Of a stretch of DNA of 64,000 bases, positions 27,201-40,100 are shown one piece after another. The notes beneath the pieces were generated by a model. That model was not told the origin of the DNA. It saw only the letters and a list, made by a program, of their open reading frames with translations, and searched no databases. Within the stretch, counting starts at the first letter, position 1; each line of letters begins with the position of its first letter. Source of the DNA: Bilabrum cf. latius (taxonomy: Eukaryota; Bigyra: Bicosoecida; Bigyra; Bicosoecida). The stretch lies in assembly GCA_965178125.1 (NCBI GenBank), contig OZ237765.1, positions 744,001 to 808,000 of the forward strand, read 5' to 3'. Both the position numbers and the translations under genes were made by a program.

Positions 27201-30119
27201 TTCCCTGGCCCTGGGCTCTGGTGCTGACTCAGCGGGAGCAGCTCAAGTACCAGATGCTGTTCCGGCACCTGTTTTTCTGCAGGCACGTGCAGCTGGCCCT
27301 GGGCAAGTCCTGGTTGGGCCTGCAGAGCTGCAAGGAGCTGGACCTACGGGCGGAGCTCACGCATGCACACATGGTGCGGCAGCGGATGTCCCACTTCTTG
27401 CACAACCTGCTTCTCTTTATGACGGGAGAGAGCGTGGAGCCCAGGTGGCACGCCTTCGAGGAGGAAGCACGTGCGGCAGGCAGCGTGGATCAGCTGAGGC
27501 GCGCCCACGGGAGTTTCCTGGACGGCTGCCTGCACGACTGCCTGCTGACTGCGCCTGACCTGCTGCGGCCCTTGACCAAGCTGGTGACGCTGTGCCTGCT
27601 GTTCGCCAACCGCATGGCGCAGGACGTGGAGAGGCATCGCCCCGACGAGGAGGAGGTCAGCAGGGAGGCGGGGCTGGGGACTCCGCTGGCAGCGGCGAGG
27701 CGCAAGAGGAGGCGGGAGCTCACGGCGCACGGGTCCTTCCGGGGCTTGGGGAGGGGAGAGGGCGATGGGGGTGAGGAGGGGGAGGCGAGGCGCCTGACGA
27801 GGGAGGAGAGGGTGCGGGCGATGAAGACCAGGAAGAGGGCGGCGAGACTGAGGCTCATGGAGGACCGCACTCGTCACACCATGCTGCAGCAGGGGTGGCA
27901 GGTGATGGTGCACAAGAGCCAGCGGCTGTTCGACGAGCTGCTGCGGCAGTTCATGGCGCGGCTGATAGCCAGGGCGGAGGGGCTCACCGTGGGCAACCTG
28001 AACCTGGGGGCGGGGGCGGGGGCCGGGCTGGCGCTTGGAGGGGGCGCCACGCGGTCGCACGTGCAGCAACTGTGCATGCGGCTGGACTTCAACGGGTTTT
28101 ACTCGAAGAAACTGAACCTGAGGCTGGGCGGCGCCAGGCGGGATTGATCCGGACAATTCTGGCAGGCTGTCTCGGCAGTGATCGCCGCTAGTGCACACGG
28201 TAGCTGTTTTTGTTGTCTCAATGCAAGCATGTGGCACCCGAGCCTCCGTCAACTACCCAAAGCTTTGCCGTCGCAAAGCGTCACTGCCCCTTGGCCTTGC
28301 CTGCCTCTGCCTTCCGCGTGAAGGGGTGCTTCTGCGCGATCATGCGCCCCGCGTTGAAGGCGGGGAACAGCAGCCAGGGCAAGTTGAGCAGGAGCACCAT
28401 GATCTCCGATCCCTTGGAAGTGGCTGCGTGCACTCCGAGGAACTCTTCATGCAGGATGATGCACACGATGGCGATCAGCGAGCCGGACCACAGCAGCGAG
28501 ACCTCCCTGATCCACTCGTGGCCGTGCCACAGGCAGTACATGGCCGCGATGTAGAAAGGACCGAAGAAAAGAGAATCAATCCAGATCGTCATGCGCCAGA
28601 ACGCGGGCCTGGCGATGAGTACCGGGTCAAAATTGCGGCCATACCATCGGATCACATCAACTGCCGGGGCAGGCGGCCACCACGGGTACGATTCCTCCCC
28701 ATTCGGACCCAGAAGCGTGTCCGGATCGGTAGGATGGGTAACTGCGATACGTACCCGCGTGTAAGTCAGCAAACCTGGTAAACTTGGAAGCGTGCAGCGA
28801 CCGCACTTCGAAACTTCGTCAACTGCAACCATGCTAACTACTTCTTACTCTGCTCCACATCTACGCAGTAGGTGATCAGGAATAGATTGATCAGATAGAA
28901 TCCAAAATAAACAACATCAACAGGTCTCTTCGACAGCGGAACGACTTCCCGAACCATGGCTACAATGACTGCTGCGGCATAGGCCTATTCAAAAAATCAG
29001 GATCGCCGCAACACATGCGTCATGCATTTCGAAATTCGAAAATCGTCCGCGTGTGTGAGGTAGGGATGCGCAGCACCGCAAAACGAGCTTGAAACTTAGC
29101 ACGTGCAAACCGGTCATCTGTTGCACTCGATCACCAATTCTGCGCTGGCTTCAAGTGGCCTGGCCCGACCGGCCCCCCTGTTCACGCTAGCAGCCGCGCA
29201 GCTCGCGCCTGGCAATCCATCGACTGGGACGCCTCCATGGCGCATCACCGCAAGCCGCCATCCTCCCTCAGAGCTTGTTCCCCAGCTTGAGCTCCCTCTT
29301 GGCGTGCGCCTGCAGCCGGATCGAGTTCACCCGGATGAACCCCTCCGCGTCCTGGGGCTCGTACCCGCCCTGCCTGTCCATGGAAGACAGGTCCTCGTCG
29401 TACAGGCTGCGGGGGGACTCCCGGCCCTCGATCGAGGCGCGGCCCTTGTACAGCTTGACCGTGGTGGCGCCCGTGACGTGCTTCTGGGACTCCTTGATGC
29501 CCTTGAGCAGGAACTCCATCTCGGGCGAGAACCAGAATCCGTTGTAGCACGCGTCCGCGAACCGCTGCGACATGTAGTCGCGGACCCTGAACACCTCCCT
29601 GTCGAGCGTGAGTCCCTCCAGCCCGATGTGCGCCTGCCGCAGGACCTCCCCCGCGGGTGTCTCGTACACGCCCCGCGACTTGATGCCCACGAAGCGGTTC
29701 TCCACCACGTCCACGCGGCCCACGCCGTGCTTGCCCGCCAGGTCGTTCAGGTACAAGAATGCGTCCAGCTGGTCCTCGTGCTTGACCCCCGAGTCGAGGT
29801 TCTCCACCAGCACCGGGAGGCCCTCCTTGAAGTGCACCTTGACGTGCTCGGGCGCGTCAGGGGCGTCCTCCGGGTCGGTGGTCAGCCGGAACATGCCCTT
29901 GGGAGGGGGGTTGGCGGGGTCCTCCAGGATGCCAGCTTCGTACGAGATGTGGAACATGTTCTCGTCCATCGAGTAGGGCTTGGCCTTGGTCTGCACCACG
30001 GGGACACCGTTGGACTCGGCGTACTCAATCAGGTCGGGGCGGCCCTGGAAGCGCTCGTAGAAGGAGGGGTCTCTCCAAGGAACGATGGTCTGCAGGCTGG
30101 GCTCCAGGGCGAGGAAGCT

Positions 30120-30152
<33 letters not shown>

Positions 30153-33100
30153 CGTGGCTCCGTGCGCGACGTGCGAGCATCCCTCCCGCTGGGCGATCTC
30201 CACCGCGCGGCGGGAAATGCACGGCCTCGCGATAGAAGTGCCCATCAAGTACAGGTTCTCGTACATGCCGTTGGCTTGGATGGACGGAAGGATGTAGTTG
30301 TCCAGGAAATCCCGGCGAAGGTCCTCGACATGCACCTTGCTCGCACCGATCTGCGAGACGCTTGCAGTACGACAAATGACTATGGAGACAGATCCGACAA
30401 AAGTGGGCGTACATGTTGATTGCATCGATGCTGGGCCGGTCGTAGCAGCTGTCGTTGCACGAGAGCATCGTGGACTGCCAGTGGTGTAGGCAACCGCAGC
30501 CAACTGCCCTTTCGATTCAGCCAACATAAAGTTCGTGACAGCCCCAAGCGTTGCAAGACGGCAGCTGGTGTCATGTGGACATAATCTTAGCAATCTAGAG
30601 CGGCATTCGGATTGCTCTTACCTTGAGCGCCTTTTCTCGCGCAGCTTCAAAGTCCTCCTCCTGGCCGAGGTCGGCCATGTACGCATGCACGTCGTATCCC
30701 TGCTCGAGTAGCCACAGCAAAATGCAAGACGTATCCAACCCGCCGCTGTATAGCAGCACAACCTTGCCCTTCGAGCCAGGGGCAGCGCTGGTGGACAGGC
30801 ACGAAGCAGGCGCAACCGTGCGACTGAGACAAGTCGCGCCGGCTGTCGGGCGCATCATCCGGCCACCTAGCGATCGTGCAGCGCGAGCAGCAGTCCGAAA
30901 TGATCGAGCTAGCATTGTGTAGAAGAGTTGTGGGTGCTAAAGACTGTGGGGTCCAGAGAAGCGCGTACCGTGGCGTCGTGCGGCTCTCCGGCTAAATTCG
31001 AACAATTATAATCTTCATGTTTCAAATCTTGCACAACGCGAGATGATGGACATGTTTGAGATGATGTGCGAGGGCCTGCCGCGAGATCACAAAGTGACCG
31101 TGCTTAACCTATCTAGGACGGCCATAGGCGACGAGGGCAGGGTGCACTTGACAGCAGCCATCATCATGATGATGCGGGCGAACGGGGGGTGCGGAGTGGG
31201 TGCTGAGGCGATGCTGGAGGCGCTTCGGAGCGAGGCTTGCACGGTGCGCTTGCTGGACCTGTGGGGTAATAATGACATCCCGGGGGAGCTGGCGGATGCC
31301 ATCGCGGAGGCAGCAGCCAAGAACGGATCCGAGTGGCGGGCGTCCCACTGGCACCACTTGCCAGTGGTGGGCTCAAGGTGTGCATTAGGCCTGCAGGAAA
31401 ACCACTGAGGCGCGAAGGGTGCATAGCAAGGGGTGGTGAAATGCGTTCATGGATTGTATTCGGAAGGATGATGTAACCACGCCACGCCGAGCTGCGTGGG
31501 TATCTTCCCAGCCACATGCTGTGATGATATAGATCCGGATCGCCTGTTGCAGTTGGCAGCCACATCACTTGCATTCGCATCAGGATGCATGCAGTTGGGC
31601 AAGCGTCTGCCGGTTCTGTTCGCTTAGTCAGTACGTAGGGTAAATTTGCACCAGGCTCGCGGGTTAGGTTCTCCGTCCCTCCAGACATAGCAGTCTCCAG
31701 ACGCCTCGCGAACAGCGCCGGCATCGGAGAAGTAGTGCTCAGCGAACGGAACAAGTCAGATCAAACGTGGATATATACAATTGGCAGTGCAACTTAGTGC
31801 TCCAATCTTCCTGGGCGCGCAGGAACCTTAGATGGAGTGCGAGAAGAATGGATAGAGCCCTGGTCTCGGCTGGATGAGGCTGCAGAGCGTCGAATTGCAG
31901 AGCTCCGAGAGACCCGACGTGCTTTCGACACCTGGATGATAGGCAATGAAGTGTCTGACACCTATGATGCCACATGCAGTGCTGTTGGGGCATCGCTACA
32001 GCGGAGCGACCGAGCTAGGAGGAAGCGCAAGCTGCCGAAAAAAAAGAGAGCCCCCGCTTCCGCATTCGGTGCCGCCATACTTTGGAAACAGGCAGGCGCA
32101 TCTCTGTTTCGCAATGCAGATATGCACGGCGCAGACGCTATGTTTGCTTTGGCCCTCAGGGAGCTGCAGCCGCTGGTGGACCCCTCCCTCGCGGATGAGC
32201 CCGCAGCAGGTCTGCTTGGGGCCGGTGCGACGGTGCTGGTACGCTGCGGCAGGAGACGAGCACCCAAAAAGGATAAGAAAGAGGTCGATGCTCCCGACGA
32301 TGCTGCGAGTCCGACAGGAATCGACGAGCGGGACGGGGACGAGGAGGCTGCGTGGCTGGCTGCCGTGGGGGGTGGCCCGGGGCCTGGTGTGGGCGAGGGG
32401 GCCACTCCCACTGCCAGCAAAGGTCAGGAGACAGGGCTCACCGCAGAGGGGGGCACAGAGGGAGGGGATGCACGCGCCAGCGGTATTGGGTCAGCTGGCT
32501 TTGAAGGGGTCGACTGGGAGGACGGGGCCGATGAGAGATGCAGCTGTGCCTTGGTGCTGCAGGGGGCACGTGCCTGGGTCCCTGCCATGGTGGGGCTCGT
32601 GGACCCCGATGAGGGGACGTGTGACGCGTGCGTGGACCCCATGCCCCTGAGGAGAGCAACCCTAGCGGCTGCTTCTCACTCTCTTGCCTCCTCTTCCCCG
32701 GCTGCTACCGCCGTGCCATCTGGGGCCCCTTCGCACGGCCCATCCCCTTCGCAAGCCAAAGCGGCGGCCTGGCTCACCCACAAGCAGGCAGCCGCCCTGG
32801 CCAAACCGGCCACTGAGCTAGACCGGGGCACTGGCCTGGAGCCCAGGGAATGGGTGCTGCAGGCGTGTGGCCGCGTGGACGAGGCAGGGGAAGCGGGTGA
32901 CCTGGACGGGGTGTCCCTGGGCCGACTCATGGCCCTTCCGAAGCTCGACGACCCAGCGGCGGCAGCATCCGGTGTGACGAGTGAGGCAGACGCTGACCCG
33001 AACCGTCTGCAGGGCCTGGTGGCGTCCCTGGCCCTGAACCGAGCCAAGTGTCACCTGCGAGTGCTGGACCAGGCCCAGAGGGCGGGGGCACAGCTGGACC

Positions 33101-36100
33101 CCGACGGTGGGCTGGCGAGCCGCACTGCGGTGGAGTCTGCGACACTGGCTGCCGCGTTGCTGTCCATGCAGGTGCCCCCGGAGAGTGATGGTCCCTGGGA
33201 CTGCCGGGCGGGAGGCTCTGGTGCCGGTGCGTGGGGCAAGCTGGGGTCGTGCTACTACGTGCGAGCCCGCGTGCTCACTCACTGGGGCAAGGTAGAGCTG
33301 GCACAGATCGACCTCAAGAGAGCAGAGCTGCTGATCCCCGCGGGATCCAAAGCGGCCGCGCAGCTACAGGTGGCCAAAGAGGCGCTGCAAGCCAAGAAGG
33401 CCAGTCGCAAGAAACAAGACCGAGCTCTGGCCAAGAGCATGGGGAGGTGGATCAAGCAGCAGATGGAGGAGGTGGAGGGACAGAGCGACGCACAAGGGGC
33501 TGGGTCAGGGGCTGCTGTGCCCTTTGGGTGACTTGGAATGGACCTTAGATTTGATGCGGATGCAAGCAGAACGTTCCAGAGGAGTTGAAGCTGTTTGATT
33601 CAAGACTCATCGTCGCCCGCCTTGCCCTACCCCCGTTCCTGTTTGGCCTGCTGCTTGAGCAATGCCTCGGCCCCCATGCTAGCAAGCGACGCACGGGCCG
33701 CCTCCCTGGCTCCCATCGTGGCCTGCGTCAGCTGCTTCCGCAGGTGACTCTATTCCACATCGGGAAGCAAAAAGCCCTGCACCAGGTCACGCACCACGGC
33801 GGTCGGCTGGTCCGCTGCCGCCGCCGCTGCCGCCGCCCGTGCACTCGCCGGCATGCCCTCCCCATACCCCTCGCCCGCTTTCCCCTCCCCAGACCCGGCC
33901 CCGCTGGCGGCCTGATCCCCAGCCTCTGCCTCGGATCCCCCCGCCAGCGCCGCCCCCCTCGCCTCCTTGGCCCTGTCGCCCGCGAACTGCTCCACGGCAG
34001 CACCCACCATCTGGTCCACGAAAGTAGCCGCGCTCCTCACGTGCACCCGCTGCAGCTGCCGCACCACGGCGTCCTGCCGCCCCCGAAGCAGCTCCTCCAC
34101 CTGCCTCGCACCCGCCTCCTCGGCTTCCCTCTTCCTCCTGCTCTCCTGCGCATCTGCCACCCTCCGTGCAAGCCGCCCGGCCTCTTGCTGCCTCACCAGC
34201 TCCTTTGCGAAGAAATCCAGAGCCGCGGTTGCCACCTCCCCGCCCGCCGAGTCCACCTCGGCCACACCCGCCTGCCTGACCCTCTCCGCCACCAGCGCCC
34301 TGGCCTCCCCCTGTGCCAGCCGCCGCTCCTCCTCCGCGTCCACGATGTCCTGCCGGATCTCCTCAATGAGCGCCAGCCTCCGCTCCTTCCCCTCAAACAT
34401 GGCGTTCTGCACCGCCCGACCCCTGAGCAGCCGCTGCAGCAGCAGCACGGCCTGCGCTCCCTCGTCGTCGTCGTCCTGCTCGTCGTCGCCCTCCAGCACA
34501 GGAGTCGAAGGGCGCTCCACCCTCTGCCTGGGCCTGCGCCACGCCGGGAGGTCCTGCGCCCGCACCCCGGGCAGTTTCCCGATGATGCCCCCCGCAGTCC
34601 CCGCCCCCGCAGCCTCGGCCTGCTCCTGCCCCGAGAGACCCCCCGCCGCTGTCTTGGCCAGGATCTCGGCCGCCTCTGCGGCCGCCCTGGAGCTCGCATC
34701 CGGCAGCTCGCTTGCCTTGCGCCCCTTGGTGGCCCGCAGCAGCTCGTGCACCCGGGCCAGGTCCTTCTGCACCGCTGCCTCGTGCCTCTCCTTCTTGTTG
34801 GTGGGCAGCGCGGGCTGCGGGGCCTTTACCCGAGGGTGCAGCAGGCCGGGCGCCGCGGCCTCCTCCGCCATAAGGAGAGCGGCAGTGCCGCCCACCCCCT
34901 CCGCCTCCGTCTCGAACCGGGCCGCATCCGCCAGGTGGTCCACGTGCCTGCCGTCCCTCCTAACAGGGGCGTACACCTTGGAGGACGGGTCGGCGTACTC
35001 ACCGATAATGTCGCGACCCGTGCGGCCACCGCGGGCGCGAGGCACCGCCCTGCCGTCGGCTGCCTGCGCCGCCCGCTTGGCCGCCGATGCCGCTCTGGCC
35101 GCTTGGGTCACGGCAGTGATGGACGTCCCGGTGGCCGCGTCCGCCCTGTCCTCCGCGACCTTCCTGGCCTTGGAGAGCTTCCTAAGAGTCTGTGCGCGGC
35201 GCCGCTGCGTCTCTGCCATGTTCCGCTCCTTTTCCTCCGCCAGCTGTTTCCTCAGAGTCTCCACCCTCTGTGCTGCGGCGAACTCTCTCCTCCTGTCCCT
35301 CTCCCGCAATGCACCCTCCACGGCATCCACCTTGCGCCCATTGGCAGCCTCCATGCTGGCCTCCCGCGCCTTAAAGTCGTCCAGCTCTTGCTACTGCATC
35401 ATCCGCTTGCGCACGGCGAATGCCGCCTCGTCCGTCATGGGCGGGAGCGCCCTCTCGAGAGCTCTCCTGGCCCGCAACCGATCGATCAGCTCCACCTCGG
35501 CCCTGCCCGCCGGCAGCCGCGAGCCGACCTCCCCTCCCAGCTCCAGGTGCGCTATGCTGAGCTCCTCGGGGTTGTGCCCAGCGGGCACGACGTAGTCAGG
35601 TGTGAAAGGGTCCGTCTGCGCCGCTCCATCCCTGTACTGTGTGATGGTGCCCACGGTGCGCCGAGTGCCATCGGCCGACCTGCCCGCCCCCGATGTGAGC
35701 GTCTCTGCCTCTGCCCGCTGGGCAGCGGCCTTTCGCTCCGCGCGGGTGGAGCTGGTGGAGGGCTGCGTGAGGCCCATGGGGGGCTGTGCGGCGCCGCGGG
35801 TGTCGAGGACCCTGCGGGGTGGGTGCATGGTGAGATGGAGGTGGGAGGGTAAGAAGGGGGCGAATGGGGAACTTGGTGAATGAGGCGGCGCACTAAGAAA
35901 ACAGTGCACGCATGCATGGGTGATAGCGCAGGGGTCAACCCTTGCCGCATTTCTCACGGCTGGGCCGGCAAGGGGTCCACATCACCGCCGGTCGGCTTGA
36001 AGAAAAACTTGTGTCTGTCAGTCCCCTGAACTTGACGCTCCACGTGCCGCGAAACGCGTGATCTCTACGGCGGGCGAAACGACCTGTCAACGTGGCTGGG

Positions 36101-37157
36101 GATTTCTTGCTTCGTCTTGAGGCGATACCCTTGCCGTGGGAAGTGCCGGAGCTCGCTAAACATGGACTTTGCATCTGCCACCCTTTCCACGCCGGAAAAC
36201 ATCACGCGCTGCTCATTGGCTACGAAATCTTTGGCACCAGACACGGTGTACGTTGGATCTGCGTAGAACATGATTTGCAGAGGAATTATTTGGAATTTGA
36301 TCCGCACAGGAAGCAACGCTGGAGCGGTTGGAGCAAATGCATGCATCCCTGAGCCGCTCTTCCCACGCAACTAACCGTAGAGATGATCATACTTTCTTGA
36401 TTCCTGCGTAACTGTCCGGGAAGCCATGCCGATGGGATTGAAGCGGCAGAATTACACGCAGAGAGAGACGTTGACAGTTCCGGCGCCGCGCACGGTTCCG
36501 GAACATGCAAGCCGAGCTCAACAACAACCATGATGGATCTCTGGATTAGCTCAAAATGCTTCTGTCAGTGCGATGTTTAGATCACATTGGTCGGCTCATC
36601 GCTACAATATTTCCCCGGTGCTCCTCCTCCGGATTGGGCACCAACACCATCACCGTCCCTGGCACCTGCAGCACCCACATTTGCTGGCAGTGGCACTGTG
36701 GGCCCACTTGGGGCAGACAGACCCGCACTCGCTGGCAGTGGCACTGTGGGCCCACTTGGGGCAGACAGACCCGCACTCGCTGGCAGTGGCACTGTGGGCC
36801 CACTTGGGGCAGACAGACCCGCACTCGCTGGCAGTGGCACTGTGGGCCCACTTGGGGCAGACAGACCCGCACTCGCTGGCAGTGGCACTGTGGGCCCACT
36901 TGGGGCAGACAGACCCGCACCCTTACGAGGCTCTCCCTCTCCCTCTCCCTCTCCCTCTCCCTCTCCCTCTCCCTCTCCATCTCCCTCTCCATCTCCCTCT
37001 CCCTCTCCATCTTTATCTCCCTATGCATGGCGCCCCAGACGAGTACTGGCATACATCTCCACCTCCACCTGCATCCTCCGCTTCAACTCCCACCGCAACG
37101 AATACTCGAGCTAGACCAGGCTGCGCAGCTCCTGCACCATGCCCCCAAAGCCACCTC

Positions 37158-37188
<31 letters not shown>

Positions 37189-40100
37189 GCCCTCGCCCTC
37201 GCCCTCACCCTCACCTTCACCTTCACCTTCACCCTCACCATCAATGATGACCCCACTACCGCTGCCGCTGCCGCCAGTTCTGGCCCTGCCACTAGGCGCC
37301 GCTTCCTCACCATCGGCGTGATGAGTGCGCATGATTGCCTCGGCCACTGCCCGAACCGATTCCAGTGCCTGCCTAGACGAGTGCTTGACCCAGGGGTTGC
37401 TATTGCCCTGGTCTGTGTCGATAGTCCTGGCCTTGCCCTTGTCATCGTCCTAGTACTAGCGTGTGCTCTTGATCCTAGCCTTGGCCTTGGCTGTGTCCTC
37501 CATTTGGTCCCACAGTCCAAGCATCGCCTGTTCAATCACCTCTTCCGATCCCAGCCCAGCCGCCCACCGCATTGGAGCAGGCATCACAGCGCTGCCGACC
37601 TGCATCCACAACGTGCTGGCCACGTCCCTGGCGCGCCGTAGGATCGCGTTTATTCTCCCCACCCTGAACTACGAGATCGCGATCTGCTTGCGTACCCGCG
37701 TGACTGCGTGCATTTTGTAATACGTGCTGCTCACTTTCCGCACCTCCGGGTGCAACAGCACACGGTCGGGCTCGGGCTGATCTACAACGGATTCTGAGGA
37801 TGGCGAAGCACCTGCACCTGCACCTGCACCTGCACCTGTACCTGCACCTGCACCTGCACCTGCACCTGCACCTGCACCTGCACCTGCACCTGCACCTGCA
37901 CCTGCACCTGCACCTGCACCTGCACCTGCACCTGCACCTGCACCTGCACCTGCACCTGCACCTGCACCGGCACCGGCACCGGCACCGGACGAGGACGAGG
38001 ACGAGGACTGGGGCCTCAGGGAGTCGAGTCCGTCCTTGGCAGCTTGCTCGCCCCGTGTCTGCCGCAGGGCAGCGGTCGCACCTGTCCTTTTACGCCTCCC
38101 CACCCCTTTGCCTTTGCCTTTGCCTGCCTCTTTGTTGCTTGTGGGGGAGCTGCCTGCGCCCCTCGCACAGACTGCCTTCTTTTCTTTCGACTTGCCTTTC
38201 GACTTGCCTTTCGACTTGCCTTTCGACTTGCCTTTCGACTTGCCTTTCGACTTGCCTTTCGACTTGCCTTTCGACTTCACGTTCTTCCCGGCCGCCTATT
38301 CTTTTAAAAGCTCCCCAGTCTCCCCCACTGTCCGCTCCTCCGAGGCACCTGCAGCACCAGCTCCGCCCGTCCGCTGCCTCTGCTGCTGCACCTCGGCGCG
38401 CCCCACCCTCTCTAACTCGTGCTCGGTCTTGAGCCACGCGCGCGCGCGAACGACCTCGTCCAGCGACAGGCCGTATGCGAGCTACCCGGCCGTTTCCCAC
38501 TCCCCTTCTGTCAGTTCCCTCAGACCGTGCTCCTTCCTGAGGCGGCGAGCCTCTGCCTGCACCAGCTCCCGCGAGCCGCCCTGCCTCATCCCGAGCGGGA
38601 TGGCCACGCCAGGGCCCGGCGGAGACCCTCGGCACAGCCGATGGGCGGCCACTACTTGCGCCCTTAGTGTCTCCAGCTGGCGGGGCAGCAGGGCACCACC
38701 CCCGAGGTACAGCTTGGACACCTTGGCAGACGTATCCGAGTGCCAGTGGGGCCTGCCTTCATGTGGGCGCATCGTGTGTATGCCTGTGCTGGTGCTGGTG
38801 TTGGTGCTCGTGTGGCCAGGATTGCTTCCAGTAGTGCCCCCTGATGATTGGTGTTCCCCTGGCGATGCTCTGTTGCTCCCTGCGGCGCTCTTCGATTCAT
38901 CGCCTTCCAACTGCGGCGGCCAAGAGTTGGTCACGTGCCGGTGCGAATACGCCCACCCTGCGTGCTCTGCACATTCATCCGCCCCCGCCTCGGAAGCACG
39001 CCTGGCTCTCACGGTCTCAAGTTCACGCGCAAGCGCCTCACTTCCATCCTACCCACTACCGCCGCGAGCGAGTGCCTCACCTAGAGAGCTTGCCTGCACC
39101 TGCCATGCCTGCACCTCGCACATGCTGCCACGCTCAGCCATCCCCTAGCTGCTGTCAGTGCCCTTGCCCGGCTTGGATGCCCCCTGCTTACCTTTGCTCT
39201 CACTGGTATCGATGCAGGCATCAAACCCGACCACGACACCAGCATCTGTACCATCGTGCGATGTACCATCACCGCCCATTGGCCTAGATCCGTTCGAGCC
39301 GCGCTGGCCCGTCCACGCCCATCCCCACACGGGATGGGATTTCCTGTCCTCCTCAGCAGCCTGCAGCACCTCTTCGTCAGTCACGCACGACACGCCCCCT
39401 GCAGCCAGAGGTGCTACCATCTGGCCCGCCTAGGTACTGGAATTTGAACTTTCGGATGTGGCGGAAGCAGTCGACTCGTGCTCCGATCCCGATGCGTGCG
39501 GGGGAGCCCCATCCTGGGCTATCGCTTCACCGTGCGGCGCGTGTATCTGCATAGAGGCCCGAGGGCACAGCGCCCTTCCTGCCTCTGGGGCGATCCTGCC
39601 GCGCGTGCTGCCCGCCCCACCGTCCGGAACCTCATCGAGGCAATCGCTTCCATTTGTCAGGTGGCTGAGGGCCTGCTTGGCAGCTGGTCTCCACATGGAA
39701 GCGTGCTCGTCCATTGCACCCAGGGCAGCTGCCTCTGCGATGGCGGGCGAGGGCGCGTTCCTGAGTATGAGCGCGATCTCTATGCTTCGCTTAAGGGCGC
39801 GCGCGAGCCCGTCTCCCCTCTGCAGCCCCAGGCCGTGCCAAGCGGGACGGTCCCAGCACGATAGCTTGGTTTCCCCGCCCCCGTTGGCCTCTGCGCCCCT
39901 CTTCTCTACGAGCCCCCGAAGAGCGAAGTGGCCACCGTGCAGCGCGGAATCTTCCAGCCGTGCATGCCGCAGTGGCGGGGCCAGGCCTGGCAGCCTGGAG
40001 TTCATGCTGTAGGCCGACCCCGCGAGGGGAAGAGTCAGCAGCGCGCTGTCAGCGGGTCGGTTGCCGAGGGGGGGCGGCAGGGCGACTAGGGGCAGGAACT